A stretch of 64,000 nucleotides of DNA from Paenibacillus sp. JNUCC32 (GTDB taxonomy: Bacteria; Bacillota; Bacilli; Paenibacillales; Paenibacillaceae). Below are positions 1 through 10,096 of this stretch, piece by piece (position 1 is the first letter of the stretch; the number at the start of each line of letters is the position of its first letter). The position numbers were made by a program, and so were the translations under genes. The DNA lies in contig NZ_CP062260.1 in assembly GCF_014863545.1 (NCBI RefSeq), forward strand, positions 4,101,001-4,165,000, given 5' to 3'. The notes under the pieces were generated by a model. It was not told the origin of the DNA, did not search any database, and worked only from the letters and a program-made list of their open reading frames with translations.

Positions 1-3000
1 GCTCCCTCGGCCTCCTTGCCAAGTCCCGTCGCTTCCATCGCCCTTGCGATCATGACGATCATTTCCTGACGGGTCACGGCCGCATCCGGACGGAAGCTGC
101 CGTCCGCATACCCTTGGATCAATTCCGCCTTATAAGCGGCTTGAACGTCGGCTGCAAACCATCGGCCCGCCACGTCGTTGAACGAAGCAGGAACCGCGGC
201 CGCTCCGCTCGGATGGATCCCCAGCATCCTGACCAGCATGGCGGCAAGCTCCGCCCGCGTGATGGAGCGGCCCGGCTCAAAACGGCCGCCCTCCGTCCCC
301 TGCACGATGAGCTTGTTCGCGAGCAGTTCGGCGTCGGCTTTAGCCCAATGCCCGCTCATGTCGGTGAATGCGCGGCGGCTCTCCAGAACGGTATAGGTTC
401 CCGATGCCTTCAAAGTGAGAAGGGCATTCTCGGCCGAAGCGAAACGGGCCGGAACGTGTTTCCATTGTCCGGCGGCTTCATCGAGGTAAGCTGCCGTCAA
501 ATACCGGCCGTCGGCCAGCATTCGCTCTGAAGGCGCGAAGGTTGCGGATAATCGGCCATCTGCCAGCGGCTGCGCCGTTCCGTCCGGCTTCCACGCGTTC
601 AGCGACACGGAGAACGGCTTAAGCCGCATACTCGCTCCCGTTTTTCGCGAGAGCTCCACGAGTCTCGTCTCCGTCTCGTCATCGGCCGTTCTGATCGTGA
701 GCCCGATGAAAGCCGCAGATAAATCCGATGGCAGCTCGCCAAGTTCAGCCAGTGAGAAGACTAATGCGCCCTGCGGCGTGCGCCACTCCAACACCGCGCC
801 GCTGACAAGCTCCTGCAGCCGCTCCACGACGGCAGGCTTCATGAGCAGCGACCATTCCTTCGTTCCGCCCCTCGTTTCAATCACGATGCGGCCTGAACTC
901 AGCTGTTCGTGCTCGAGCGTGATCGTCCGGCCGGACTCCCCGTCGAGCACCAGATCGACGGTGAGACCGCGATCTTCCCCTGCGGGCGGTTTCACCCCGC
1001 CGGCATTGCCCGGCAGGCCGACGGCGTTGCCCGGGCTTCCGCCGGAACCAGGATCACCGCCTGAGTGAGCCGGCGGCAAAACGGCAACCTCGGCCGTGGT
1101 GCTTAAACCTTCGTAGGTCACGGTCATGGACGATTTCCCTGACCGGATGCCGTGCAGCCGGCCCGCTGCATTCAGGGATGCATAGCCTCTGTCTGCAAGA
1201 CGGTATGCAGCTTCCGCGGTCACATCGGAGGACGTGCCGTCCGAGTAATGTGCAGTTACCCGGATCTGGCGATATTCGCCCTCCCTCACTTCATACCGGG
1301 AAGCATCCAGGGTCAATCCGGTCGGCACGGCATAAACCGTGACGGGGGCGGCGGCTGTCAGCCTTCCGGCATCAGCCTCATAAACGGCCTGCATGACGGT
1401 ACGCCCGGTACGAAGACCTGTGACATACCAGGAACCGTCCTCGGCCCGCGCCACCCGAATCAGCCCATCATCATATTGAAAGCGGGCATCTGCGGTTACG
1501 TCCGAGGTAGCATCCCCGTAAGTCACCTCGACGACCGTGCGCACCGATTCGCCGATTTGAAGTCGGTACGAGGGCGGCGTAAACCATATGCCGTCGGCAA
1601 AGGTCACCTGCACGCCATCCCGAATCGGCTCGCCGCCGATCCAGGCGCGAATGTCGGCCACTCCCGGCTCGGTTGAACGGACTTCCGCCGTATACACGCC
1701 GTTCTCGCGGTACGTGGCTTCCGTCACGGTGCCAAGCGTTGTTTCAAGCCGGATATCGGCCCCGCTCCCCGTGTTGTTGCCAAAGGCATCCCTCACTGAG
1801 ATGGTAATCGTCGAGGCAGCAGAGCCGTTAGCCGGGATTGCCCCGCTGTCGGCGGACAGCTCCGATGCAGCGGCCAAAGCGGGACCCGGCAGAAATTCGA
1901 CCTCCGCCGTGTCTGCGAGCTCGCTATCGTCCACGGATGCCGTAATGACGGCAATGCCGGCCTCGGTTGAGATCAGCGATGCCGTGTACCGCCCCTCGGC
2001 CTCGTATACAGCCGCGGAAACGGTGCCGATCGAGGAATGAATCCGAATGTCCGCGGGCCCGCCGTCATCCGGAACCGTATTGCCCGCGGCGTCCTTCAGC
2101 TGCACCGTAATCCGCGCGGATTGCTTGCCGTCGGCCGTCAGCCCGGTCCGGTCCGCATCGACCGTCGAGCGAAGCGCCGAAGGCTCGCCCGGCTCGAAGG
2201 ATACCGTCACTGCCGAGGCGATCCGAATGCCGTCCAAGGTTCCGGTAATGACGGCTGTTCCGGCCCTATTCGATGAAACGCCGGCCGTGTAACGGCCATC
2301 CGCTTCGTACTTCGGCTCCGTCAGCAGGCCAAGCGTCGACGCCAGCTTAAGCTGGAGCGATCCGGCATCGGAGCGGAGCTCGTTTCCGTAAGCGTCCTTC
2401 AGCTGTACCGTCACGATTGAACGGCTTAGCCCGTCAGCGGTGACGACTGCCCGATCGGCTGACAATATCGTTTGGTCCGCCGAAGCCGGGCCAGGCATGA
2501 ACTGCACCGACGCCGTGTGCGCCAGCGGCACATCGTTGACACTTCCCGTGATGACGGCCTCGCCTGCCGCCGTGCCGGCCGTCAATATGGACGTGTACGT
2601 ACCGTCATGATGATCCGTCATCAATCCCAGCGTTCCGGCCGTCGTCTCCAGCAGGACCTTGTCGCCTCCTGCGGTCAACGCATTGCCGAAGGCATCCTTC
2701 AGCCGAATCGTGACAACCGTTGACGTGCTGCCGCCCACGGTGATTGCTTTGCTGTCCGTCTCGATGATCGATTCGGTCGCGGATGCCGCCCCGGCGAGAA
2801 GATCCACCGATACGGGGTGCTCCAACGGCACGCCGTTTACGGCACCCGATACGACGGCTGAACCGGAAACCGTACCGGCCGTCAGCATGGCTGAATACGT
2901 GCCGTCGCCATGGTCTTGAACGCTGCCCAACGTTCCGGCCGTCGTGGTTAACACGACCGTATCACCGCCCGTCTTCAATTCGTTGCCGAAGGCATCCTTC

Positions 3001-6000
3001 AGCTGCAGCGTCACGGTTGTAGTGCTGGCGCCGTCAGCCGGCATCGCCGGGGATGCTGCCGTCAGCAGCGATTCGCGCGCCGAAGCCGCTCCGGGCTCAA
3101 AATCAGCGGACGCGGTCTGCAATAGCTTCGCACCGTTCACCGTCGCGGTGATCGTTGCCGGACCGGCAACCGTCGGTGCCGTAAACACGGCCGAGTATGT
3201 GCCGTCCCCATGATCCGTTACCGCTCCGATCGAGCCGGCGGTCGCGCTCAGGCTCACCCTGTCGCCGCCGGACGTCAGGTTGTTGCCGTAGACGTCCTTC
3301 AGCTGCACGGTCAGCGCCGTTGTGCTTGACCCGTCAGCCGGGAGCGCGGACGCCCCCGCTGTGAGGAGCGATGTTGCCGGGGAAGCGGCGCCCGGAACAT
3401 ACGCGATGTCCGCCGTCTGCGTGACGGTCTTGCCGTTCAGCTCGGCCCGGACGACGGCCTTGCCGGCGGTCGTCGGCGCCTTAACGGTAGCCGTATAAGT
3501 GCCGTTACCGCGGTCCGTGACGGCGGAGAGCGTGCCTCCGCTTGTTTCGACGGATACCGCGTCGCCTCCTTGCGTCACCGGGTTGCCGTAGGCATCCTTC
3601 GCTTGGACCGTAATGACGGCCGTACTGACTCCGTCTGCCGTAATCGAGGCCGGGTCGATCGACAGGCTCGTCGCTGATGGCGATGCCGCTCCGGCAACGA
3701 AGTTCAAGCTTGCCTTGCCGGCAAGTGCCGAGCCGTTGACAAAACCCGACACCGTTGCGGTTCCGGCGGTCGTGGGCGCCGTCCAGGTCGCGCTGTACGT
3801 CCCGTCGCCGTGATCCGTTACCGCACTCAGGCTGCCTGCCGTAGCCGACAAGGTTACGGTACCGCCCGAAGCAGTCAAACGATTGCCATGCGTATCCTTC
3901 AGCTCCACGGTAACCCTGGTCGTGCCGGTTCCGTTAGCCGGTACGCTTGCGTTCGCGGCGCTGATCGTGGATGCCGACAGAGACACGGGGCCGGGCACGA
4001 TGCTTACGTTCGTCGTTTGCGCAAGCCTCACGCCATTAACCGATGCCGATACGACCGACATGCCCGTTGCCGTCGGCGCCGTCAGCGTCGCGGTATACGT
4101 TCCGTTGCCTTGATCCGCAACGGAACCGATGGAGCCGAGGCTGGCCTGCATCGTCACGGCATCGCCGCCTGTCACGAGATCATTGCCTCGCGCATCCTTC
4201 AATTTTACGGTTAACGTCGTGGTCCCCGATCCGGCCTGGAGACTGCCTGAAGCAGAGTCAAGGCTGGACTTGTCCGCGGAGGCGGCCCCCGGGACGAACG
4301 AGACCACGGCCGTTTGTTTGATCAGAGAACCGTTCAAACTGGCTGATACTTCAGCGGTTCCGGTCATAGAGGCCGAGGTCAGCGTCGCGGTATAGGTGCC
4401 GTTGCCTTTGTCGGACACGGCCCCGATGGTGCCGCCGCTTGTGCTCATGGACACGGTACCTGCTGAAGCCGTCAACGCGTTGCCGTAGGCATCCCGGAGC
4501 CGTACCGTCAGCATCGTTTTACTGCTGCCGTCCGCAACGATCGAGACGGGAGCCGCTGACAGTTCCGAGGTTTGCGTGGACGCTCCCGCGGGAAGAATCT
4601 GAATCGCGGCCTTCTGCTGCATCGTCGCCCCGTTCACCGCGGCACTGACGGTCCCGCTGCCGGCGGCCGTGCCTGCCGTCAGCACAGCCGTATAGGTCCC
4701 GTCCCCATGGTCGGTTACCCTCCCGGCCGTGCCGTGCGAGGACTGGATCGTTACCGTGTCGCCTCCGGACACCAGCGGATTGCCGTGCGCATCCTTTAAG
4801 CGGACGGTCACCGCCGTGCTTCCGCTTCCGGCCGTGAGCGTGTTCTGCCCCAGGCTGATCGTGGATGCCGAAGCCGATGCGGCTCCCGGGACGAACGTGA
4901 CCGCTGCCTTCTGCGCGATCGGCGTTCCGCCCAGCTCCGCCGTTACGGTTGCCGTACCGACGGAAACGGGCGCCTTCAGCTGTGCCGTGTACGTCCCGTT
5001 CTTCCGGTCCGTCACGCCGGACAGCGTACCGGCGGTCGTCTTCATTTGCACGGTACCGCCGCTCGTCGTCAACGGATTTCCGTTGCTATCCTTCAGCTGC
5101 ACCGTCACGGTGGAGATACTGCTGCCGTCCGCCGGAATCGATGCCGGGCTCGCGGTGACCGTTGAAGTGACGGCCGAAGCGCCAAGCGGATTGAACATCA
5201 CCGTGCCGCTTGCGCTCATGGGATAACCGTTAATGATGCCCGTAATCGTTGCGGTTCCGGTCGTCTTGGACGACGTCAGTTCAGCCGTATACGTCCCGTC
5301 CCCGTGATCGGTGACCGGACCGAGCGTGCCCGCTGTCGTGTTAAGCTGAACGGTCCCTTCGCTCCTGCCGATGTTATAGTTGCTTCCTTCCTTGAGCGTT
5401 ACGGTGACCGTCGTCTTGCTGGTCCCGTCCGCGTCGATGGAAGCGGGACTGGCGCTGATTTGCGTCCGGGCCGGATATACTTGCAGCGCAGACGTGTAAT
5501 ATACCAAAGGGCTGGCATCCGATATGCCCAGTTCTCCCCTGCTGGTCCAGCCTGCGCCCCATACGGTACCGTCCGCTTTAATCGCAAGGGCATGATTGTC
5601 GCCGGCAGCGAATAGATCTGCGTCGCCGAGCAGCTTTGTCGCGACTTGGAGGTTCCGGTTCTGCATGCCCCACCACCACAGGGTTCCGTCGCTTTTCAGA
5701 GCCATGCTCATGCGGCCGCCGCCGGATATCCGGACTACATTCGTAAGCGGCAAGGAACCTGCCTGCTGAACCTGAATCGCCGTGTTGGAAGAGGTCAGTC
5801 CCGGGTTGCCCAGGTTAAAATTCTCATTGTATCCCCAAGCCCAGACGGTTCCGTCTCCCTTCAGAGCCATGCCGCCCAATCGATTGCCTTGGATATCGGC
5901 AATGCCGGTTAAAGGCTGTCCGGCAGAATCGATCACCTGTACCGGATAGTCGGAGTCGGCCGTTGATCCGTTGCCCAGCGCTCCGAAGCCTCCGTAGCCC

Positions 6001-6665
6001 CAGGCCCATACCGTTCCGTCGTTCAGCAGCGCAACGGAATGATATTCGCCCGCCCCTATGGCCTTCACGTCGTTAAGATAAGATCCGCTTGACGCCTTGA
6101 TGCGTACGGCCCGGGGATTGATGACGTCATAATAATCGGTAAGCGTACTGCTGGAATTGGATCCCCACCCCCAAGCCGATCCGTCTTCCTTGATGGCCAG
6201 AACATGGTTGTAAGCCGCGGCGATGCTGCGTACATTCGTTAGCGGCCCGCCGCCGGACTCCGTTACCTGCACGGCACGATGCTGATTATCCGATGCACCG
6301 TTGCCGAGCGTCCCATAGACTCCCCTGCCCCAGGCCCATACGGTGCCGTCATTCAGCAGCGCGACCGAGAAATAGCCTCCGCCCGTCACGAACTTCGCGT
6401 TTCCCAGCGGCGTACCGTCGAATTTGGTCACCGGTACGGGTCGGAATGCATTATCCGTTGTGCCGTTGCCCAGTGCTCCCGCACTGTTGTCCCCCATCGT
6501 CCAAACCGTGCCGTCTCCGGCAATCAGCAAGGAATGAAGGTATCCCGCTCCGATTCCTTTGATGCCGGCGGGGGCCGCGGATGCGGCATGCGCCGGCTGC
6601 GGCAGATTCGGCATGATCATCAGGAATGCGAGCAGAAGCATCGCGATTTTTTTCAATCTGCGCAA
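1..6665 (-). CDS. Giant secreted surface protein: RCC1 propeller, 13 Ig-like repeats, SLH anchor (partial)
   Basis: This minus-strand frame is open from a TTG at 6665 to the window edge (2221 codons, C-terminus missing). GAAGGGGGGA (6671-6680) sits just upstream of the TTG. The N-terminus is a signal peptide (RRLKKIAMLLLAF, cleavage likely after AHA). Residues ~35-395 hold seven RCC1-type repeats (motif DGTVWAWG), enough for one seven-bladed propeller. About 13 Big_1/invasin-like domains follow (~396-1697; motifs ADGSS..TVTVQLKDA.GN and VTDHGDGTYTA). Then come two Big_2-like domains, a Pro/Gly linker (~1085-1010), a ~200-residue domain and two SLH motifs (FTDMSGHWA near 380; FNDVAGRWF near 180). 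SLH domains normally bind pyruvylated cell-wall polymer, so the protein is probably displayed on the cell surface. The ligand is unknown. A third SLH probably lies outside the window. Confidence 0.9.
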   Translation of the reverse strand, partial: MRRLKKIAMLLLAFLMIMPNLPQPAHAASAAPAGIKGIGAGYLHSLLIAGDGTVWTMGDNSAGALGNGTTDNAFRPVPVTKFDGTPLGNAKFVTGGGYFSVALLNDGTVWAWGRGVYGTLGNGASDNQHRAVQVTESGGGPLTNVRSIAAAYNHVLAIKEDGSAWGWGSNSSSTLTDYYDVINPRAVRIKASSGSYLNDVKAIGAGEYHSVALLNDGTVWAWGYGGFGALGNGSTADSDYPVQVIDSAGQPLTGIADIQGNRLGGMALKGDGTVWAWGYNENFNLGNPGLTSSNTAIQVQQAGSLPLTNVVRISGGGRMSMALKSDGTLWWWGMQNRNLQVATKLLGDADLFAAGDNHALAIKADGTVWGAGWTSRGELGISDASPLVYYTSALQVYPARTQISASPASIDADGTSKTTVTVTLKEGSNYNIGRSEGTVQLNTTAGTLGPVTDHGDGTYTAELTSSKTTGTATITGIINGYPMSASGTVMFNPLGASAVTSTVTASPASIPADGSSISTVTVQLKDSNGNPLTTSGGTVQMKTTAGTLSGVTDRKNGTYTAQLKAPVSVGTATVTAELGGTPIAQKAAVTFVPGAASASASTISLGQNTLTAGSGSTAVTVRLKDAHGNPLVSGGDTVTIQSSHGTAGRVTDHGDGTYTAVLTAGTAAGSGTVSAAVNGATMQQKAAIQILPAGASTQTSELSAAPVSIVADGSSKTMLTVRLRDAYGNALTASAGTVSMSTSGGTIGAVSDKGNGTYTATLTSASMTGTAEVSASLNGSLIKQTAVVSFVPGAASADKSSLDSASGSLQAGSGTTTLTVKLKDARGNDLVTGGDAVTMQASLGSIGSVADQGNGTYTATLTAPTATGMSVVSASVNGVRLAQTTNVSIVPGPVSLSASTISAANASVPANGTGTTRVTVELKDTHGNRLTASGGTVTLSATAGSLSAVTDHGDGTYSATWTAPTTAGTATVSGFVNGSALAGKASLNFVAGAASPSATSLSIDPASITADGVSTAVITVQAKDAYGNPVTQGGDAVSVETSGGTLSAVTDRGNGTYTATVKAPTTAGKAVVRAELNGKTVTQTADIAYVPGAASPATSLLTAGASALPADGSSTTALTVQLKDVYGNNLTSGGDRVSLSATAGSIGAVTDHGDGTYSAVFTAPTVAGPATITATVNGAKLLQTASADFEPGAASARESLLTAASPAMPADGASTTTVTLQLKDAFGNELKTGGDTVVLTTTAGTLGSVQDHGDGTYSAMLTAGTVSGSAVVSGAVNGVPLEHPVSVDLLAGAASATESIIETDSKAITVGGSTSTVVTIRLKDAFGNALTAGGDKVLLETTAGTLGLMTDHHDGTYTSILTAGTAAGEAVITGSVNDVPLAHTASVQFMPGPASADQTILSADRAVVTADGLSRSIVTVQLKDAYGNELRSDAGSLQLKLASTLGLLTEPKYEADGRYTAGVSSNRAGTAVITGTLDGIRIASAVTVSFEPGEPSALRSTVDADRTGLTADGKQSARITVQLKDAAGNTVPDDGGPADIRIHSSIGTVSAAVYEAEGRYTASLISTEAGIAVITASVDDSELADTAEVEFLPGPALAAASELSADSGAIPANGSAASTITISVRDAFGNNTGSGADIRLETTLGTVTEATYRENGVYTAEVRSTEPGVADIRAWIGGEPIRDGVQVTFADGIWFTPPSYRLQIGESVRTVVEVTYGDATSDVTADARFQYDDGLIRVARAEDGSWYVTGLRTGRTVMQAVYEADAGRLTAAAPVTVYAVPTGLTLDASRYEVREGEYRQIRVTAHYSDGTSSDVTAEAAYRLADRGYASLNAAGRLHGIRSGKSSMTVTYEGLSTTAEVAVLPPAHSGGDPGSGGSPGNAVGLPGNAGGVKPPAGEDRGLTVDLVLDGESGRTITLEHEQLSSGRIVIETRGGTKEWSLLMKPAVVERLQELVSGAVLEWRTPQGALVFSLAELGELPSDLSAAFIGLTIRTADDETETRLVELSRKTGASMRLKPFSVSLNAWKPDGTAQPLADGRLSATFAPSERMLADGRYLTAAYLDEAAGQWKHVPARFASAENALLTLKASGTYTVLESRRAFTDMSGHWAKADAELLANKLIVQGTEGGRFEPGRSITRAELAAMLVRMLGIHPSGAAAVPASFNDVAGRWFAADVQAAYKAELIQGYADGSFRPDAAVTRQEMIVMIARAMEATGLGKEAEG

Positions 6666-6850
6666 TGGAATCCCCCCTTCTTGAAATAAATAGTAAGTAA
6701 ATAGCAAGGAATAGAGACTCTGGTGCATGTTGTCCATGATTCCACGGTCCTGACCGCCATTCTAGCAAAAAAGGATGTCAATAATAATTAACAAACGTTA
6801 ACGATTCGACAAAAAATTTATCTCGAATGAGTCCCCCCTCGGATTGCAAG

Positions 6851-6890
6851 AAAAAAAAGCGGGGATTGCCATGGAACGCAATCACCGCTT
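6851..6890 (-). terminator. Rho-independent terminator of the three-component operon
   Basis: On the minus strand an AAGCGGTGATTGC / GCAATCCCCGCTT hairpin (one mismatch) is followed by a run of eight T. It lies about 50 bp beyond the stop of the response regulator gene. Confidence 0.8.
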
Positions 6891-6938
6891 CTAACGCTTC
6901 TTATCGCTACCTACCGTGGGCTCCGCTCATCGTCTCGT

Positions 6939-8156
6939 CTATTCTTCCAGAACCGCCGCCCCTTTGCGGTACCGGTTCGGCGACACCCCCATCACCTTCT
7001 TAAAGGCCGTGCTGAAATAATGCTGGCTGTCATACCCCACCCGCTCCGCGATGTCCAGGATGCTCAGCTCGGTGGCGTTGAGCAGCTGGATCGCTTTCTG
7101 AATCCTCGTCTGGGTCATGAGCGTGATAAAGGACGTGCCCAGCTCTTTCTTTAGCGTCCGGCTCAGATAGACCGGCGATACCTGCAGGGCCTGGGCGAAA
7201 GATTCCAGCGTCAGCTCCCGAACGGCATACTGTTCCTGGATGAGCTGACGGGCACGCCGTACCAGCGGAGACAGCTGCGCCTCCTTGAATACCCCTTCCC
7301 GGCAAGCCTCGTAGGCGGCCGCAACCGCGCCGTCCGCCCCTTCAGAAACCGGCTCCAGATGTATGTTCACGGCCAGCTTCAAGTACTTCTGGATCAACTG
7401 CTCGGCATCGGCCGCAATCTCCATATCCGCTTCTCCCCAGCAGCAAATGCCGATCCAGCCGGTATGGTCCCGGAACAAAACGCAGGGTGCGGGATGAAAC
7501 AGCTCGGCGATTATATTTTCCATCGCGAACAGATACAGCTGGCGGTCGCTTTCCTTCATCAACGGCTGCGGAGCCGTCATCTCCGGCCATCTGGCGATGC
7601 CGATCCGGGTGGGACGGCAAGGCGGCAGTCCCAGGAACTCCAGCTGCTCGATCGCCTCCTCCTCATCCAGCAGGCCATGCATCCATTCGAGGCAGAATCG
7701 TTCCCGAAGCAGCGGAATGTTCTTCTCGATTTGCTCCGACGCCTTCTTCAGGTAGCTTTCCTGGATTTGATGGTCGTTCAGCTCATCCCGAACGCTGCGG
7801 AGCACCTGGATCAGATGCTCCGCATTCACCGGCTTCAAAATATAATCCTTTACCCCGAGCCGGATCGCTTCCTGCGCATAAGCAAATTCGTCATGTCCGG
7901 TAATAATGACGAACCGGCATGCGGGGCGTTCTTCCTTCATTCGCTTCATGAGCCCGATGCCGTCCAGGAACGGCATATTCATATCGACCAGCATAATGTC
8001 AATCGGCTGGCTGAGCGCAAGCTCCAGCGCTTCCTCGCCATCCTCCGCTTCGGCAGCCACTTCCATGCCGAGTGCCCCCCAGTCGACCGCATCCCGAATC
8101 CCTTCGCGGATAATCGGCTCATCGTCGGCAATCAAGACTTGATACGCTTTCTTCAT
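6939..8156 (-). CDS. YesN-like response regulator, receiver plus AraC-type HTH
   Basis: This is a 405-residue DNA-binding response regulator. The receiver domain covers residues ~5-120 with the acidic pair D11/D12, the probable phosphoacceptor D58 (LVDMNMP), T86 and K108 (ILKPVN). A linker of ~180 residues follows. The last ~100 residues form an AraC double helix-turn-helix (end motif GYDSQHYFSTAFKKVMGVSP). The ATG overlaps the kinase stop by 4 bp and has GGGAGAGA upstream, so the two are translationally coupled. YesN-type regulators usually activate sugar uptake or polysaccharide use genes. No such target lies directly beside it, so its regulon is unknown. Confidence 0.93.
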   Translation of the reverse strand: MKKAYQVLIADDEPIIREGIRDAVDWGALGMEVAAEAEDGEEALELALSQPIDIMLVDMNMPFLDGIGLMKRMKEERPACRFVIITGHDEFAYAQEAIRLGVKDYILKPVNAEHLIQVLRSVRDELNDHQIQESYLKKASEQIEKNIPLLRERFCLEWMHGLLDEEEAIEQLEFLGLPPCRPTRIGIARWPEMTAPQPLMKESDRQLYLFAMENIIAELFHPAPCVLFRDHTGWIGICCWGEADMEIAADAEQLIQKYLKLAVNIHLEPVSEGADGAVAAAYEACREGVFKEAQLSPLVRRARQLIQEQYAVRELTLESFAQALQVSPVYLSRTLKKELGTSFITLMTQTRIQKAIQLLNATELSILDIAERVGYDSQHYFSTAFKKVMGVSPNRYRKGAAVLEE

Positions 8157-10096
8157 CGTGAGTCTCTCCCATCATGATCGGAGGACGAAGGAACGGCATG
8201 CAGCAGCGGATGCGTAATCCGTACCGTGGTTCCCTCGTTCTCTATACTGTCAATCATAATTCCGTACGTCTCCCCGAACGTTAACTTGATACGGGCCTGC
8301 ACATTCAGCATACCGTAGCTTCGGCTTGCACCCGGCCCTTCTTCGTGAGGCGCCTCCATGGCCGTTACCGGATCGGCAAGCTGCCTGCGAAGCGCCTCCA
8401 GCCGCTCCGCAGGCATACCTGCCCCGTCATCACGTACGGCAAGCACCAGCGCATTATCCTCAACTTGTGCTTGGATCCAGATTCGCCCCGGGCCTCTCCG
8501 GGCCTTAATGCCGTGGTATATCGCGTTCTCCACCATCGGCTGGAGGATAAGTTTCAGGACGTGCAGTCTCTCGGCTTCAGGGGATAGCTCCATCTCAACC
8601 TGCAGCCGGTCGCGGTAACGCGTCTTCTGGATCTGCAGGTAACTGCTGATATGCGTCCATTCGTCGGACATGGGAATGATATCATCGCCTTTGCTGAGTC
8701 CGATCCGAAACAGCCGCGACAAGGATTCTACCAGATCCGATACGTCATCCGCCCCTTTCTTGCGGGCCATCCAATGGATCGTATCCAGCGTGTTGTACAG
8801 AAAATGCGGCTTAATATGCGCCTGCAGGCTGCGCAGCTCCGCTTCGCGCTTCTGCCTCTCCCGCAGCTCGCTCAGCTTCATCAGCTTGCGGATCTGCAGG
8901 AGCATGCGGTTAAAGCTGCGGCCGAGCATGCCCACCTCATCCTGCCGGTTTCCCCAGTAGCGGATCGTCAAATCCCCGGATTCGGCTTTTTGCATGAAGG
9001 ACATAAGCTGCCAGATCGGCCTGGATATGGACTGCGAAAGCGTGTAGGACGCCGTAACCCCAAACAAGCACACTATAAACAAGAAACAGATCATATAAAA
9101 ACGAATCTCCCGCACTTCATACACCGATTCGCTGGTTGGAAATACGCCGATCGTCCGCCAGCCGGTAAAGGAGGACGTGCCGTATATCAGTTGCAGCCGT
9201 TCCCCGTTCACCTCGCGGATCAAAGCGCCGCTCTCCTCTTCCGGAAACCACGATGGCGGAATGGACGGGATGATGGAATCCTCCGGGGTATAAATGCTCG
9301 AGCCGCCGGCCTCTGCCACCATCAAATATCCGCTTTTCCCGAGCGTGACATCCCGGACCGCCCTGGCAACCGCCCGCAGCTTCAAGTCGATCAATACCGC
9401 ACCGGTCACTTCCCTCGTATCCGGATCCACAAACGAGCGTACGACCGACACCAGCTCCTCGTTGGCGTAATGAACGTGGGTGGTGACGTTACGGTCTGCC
9501 GGATGGCCGAGCACGGTAAAAATCCCTTCGTTTAATACGGCCTCGCGGTACCATTCTTCCTCCGTCAAATTCGCCGGACTGCGCGCGTACATTTCGTTAC
9601 TGATATAGGCTCCTTCGCGATTGACCAGAAGAATGGAGGCGATTTCCGGATACAGCGTCGTGAAGCCTTGAAGGTATCGCTTAATCTCGTAGTTTTCCTC
9701 ATTATCCTGCTTGACCGGGGACGTTTGCGGGCGATAGGTTCCCGAAGGAACATCGGCTCCTACCGCCGGCTTATCCCCTTGAATGTCCCCTTGCAGAAAC
9801 CGTTCCGTGCGAGGGTCGAAGCCGATCAAATACGTAATGTTCTGCAAATTCTCCATATCATTGTCCAGGGTCTGGTTGACCTTTCCGATCAGTTGAATGG
9901 TATTCGAGGTTACCTGCTGGTCCACAATGCGGTTTACCGTCCAATTGACAAGAACGCCAAGGGCGATTGAAGGCAGGATCCCAACCATGAGGAACAGGAT
10001 GACCAGCTTGTATCTCAGCGGCAAATCCCCGAACCGCAGCCAACGGGAAATGCCTTTGCGCCAGGATTCCACTCTGTTATTTCGCATAATAATCAT
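8153..10096 (-). CDS. YesM-like sensor histidine kinase
   Basis: This is a 647-residue membrane kinase of the LytS/YesM class. TM1 is near residues 27-50 (LVILFLMVGILPSIALGVL). A ~270-residue extracellular sensor follows, then TM2 near 330-352 (FYMICFLFIVCLFGVTA) and a HAMP linker. The phosphoacceptor motif is IKPHFLYNTLDTIHW. The HATPase domain carries QPMVENAIYHG (N box) and DDGAGM (G box). The start overlaps the 3' end of the binding-protein gene by 20 bp and the stop overlaps the regulator start by 4 bp. It probably reads the ligand state of the anchored sugar-binding protein encoded just upstream, as in AraPST- or XylFII-LytS-type systems. That role is inferred from gene order. Confidence 0.93.
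   Translation of the reverse strand: MIIMRNNRVESWRKGISRWLRFGDLPLRYKLVILFLMVGILPSIALGVLVNWTVNRIVDQQVTSNTIQLIGKVNQTLDNDMENLQNITYLIGFDPRTERFLQGDIQGDKPAVGADVPSGTYRPQTSPVKQDNEENYEIKRYLQGFTTLYPEIASILLVNREGAYISNEMYARSPANLTEEEWYREAVLNEGIFTVLGHPADRNVTTHVHYANEELVSVVRSFVDPDTREVTGAVLIDLKLRAVARAVRDVTLGKSGYLMVAEAGGSSIYTPEDSIIPSIPPSWFPEEESGALIREVNGERLQLIYGTSSFTGWRTIGVFPTSESVYEVREIRFYMICFLFIVCLFGVTASYTLSQSISRPIWQLMSFMQKAESGDLTIRYWGNRQDEVGMLGRSFNRMLLQIRKLMKLSELRERQKREAELRSLQAHIKPHFLYNTLDTIHWMARKKGADDVSDLVESLSRLFRIGLSKGDDIIPMSDEWTHISSYLQIQKTRYRDRLQVEMELSPEAERLHVLKLILQPMVENAIYHGIKARRGPGRIWIQAQVEDNALVLAVRDDGAGMPAERLEALRRQLADPVTAMEAPHEEGPGASRSYGMLNVQARIKLTFGETYGIMIDSIENEGTTVRITHPLLHAVPSSSDHDGRDSR

Noticed and set aside
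1870..5460. Regular repeats that could suggest a CRISPR array or satellite
   Set aside because: The 300-bp units keep a protein frame and vary between units. There are no short identical repeats with unique spacers.
114..6689. Many plus-strand frames across the giant surface protein gene
   Set aside because: They are shadows of the high-GC repeat coding strand. They have no ribosome binding sites and no family motifs, and they recur at the 300-bp period.
7359..9535. Long plus-strand frames (7359-8177, 8651-9535) opposite the two-component genes
   Set aside because: They are antisense to well-conserved receiver and kinase domains and have no recognisable motifs.
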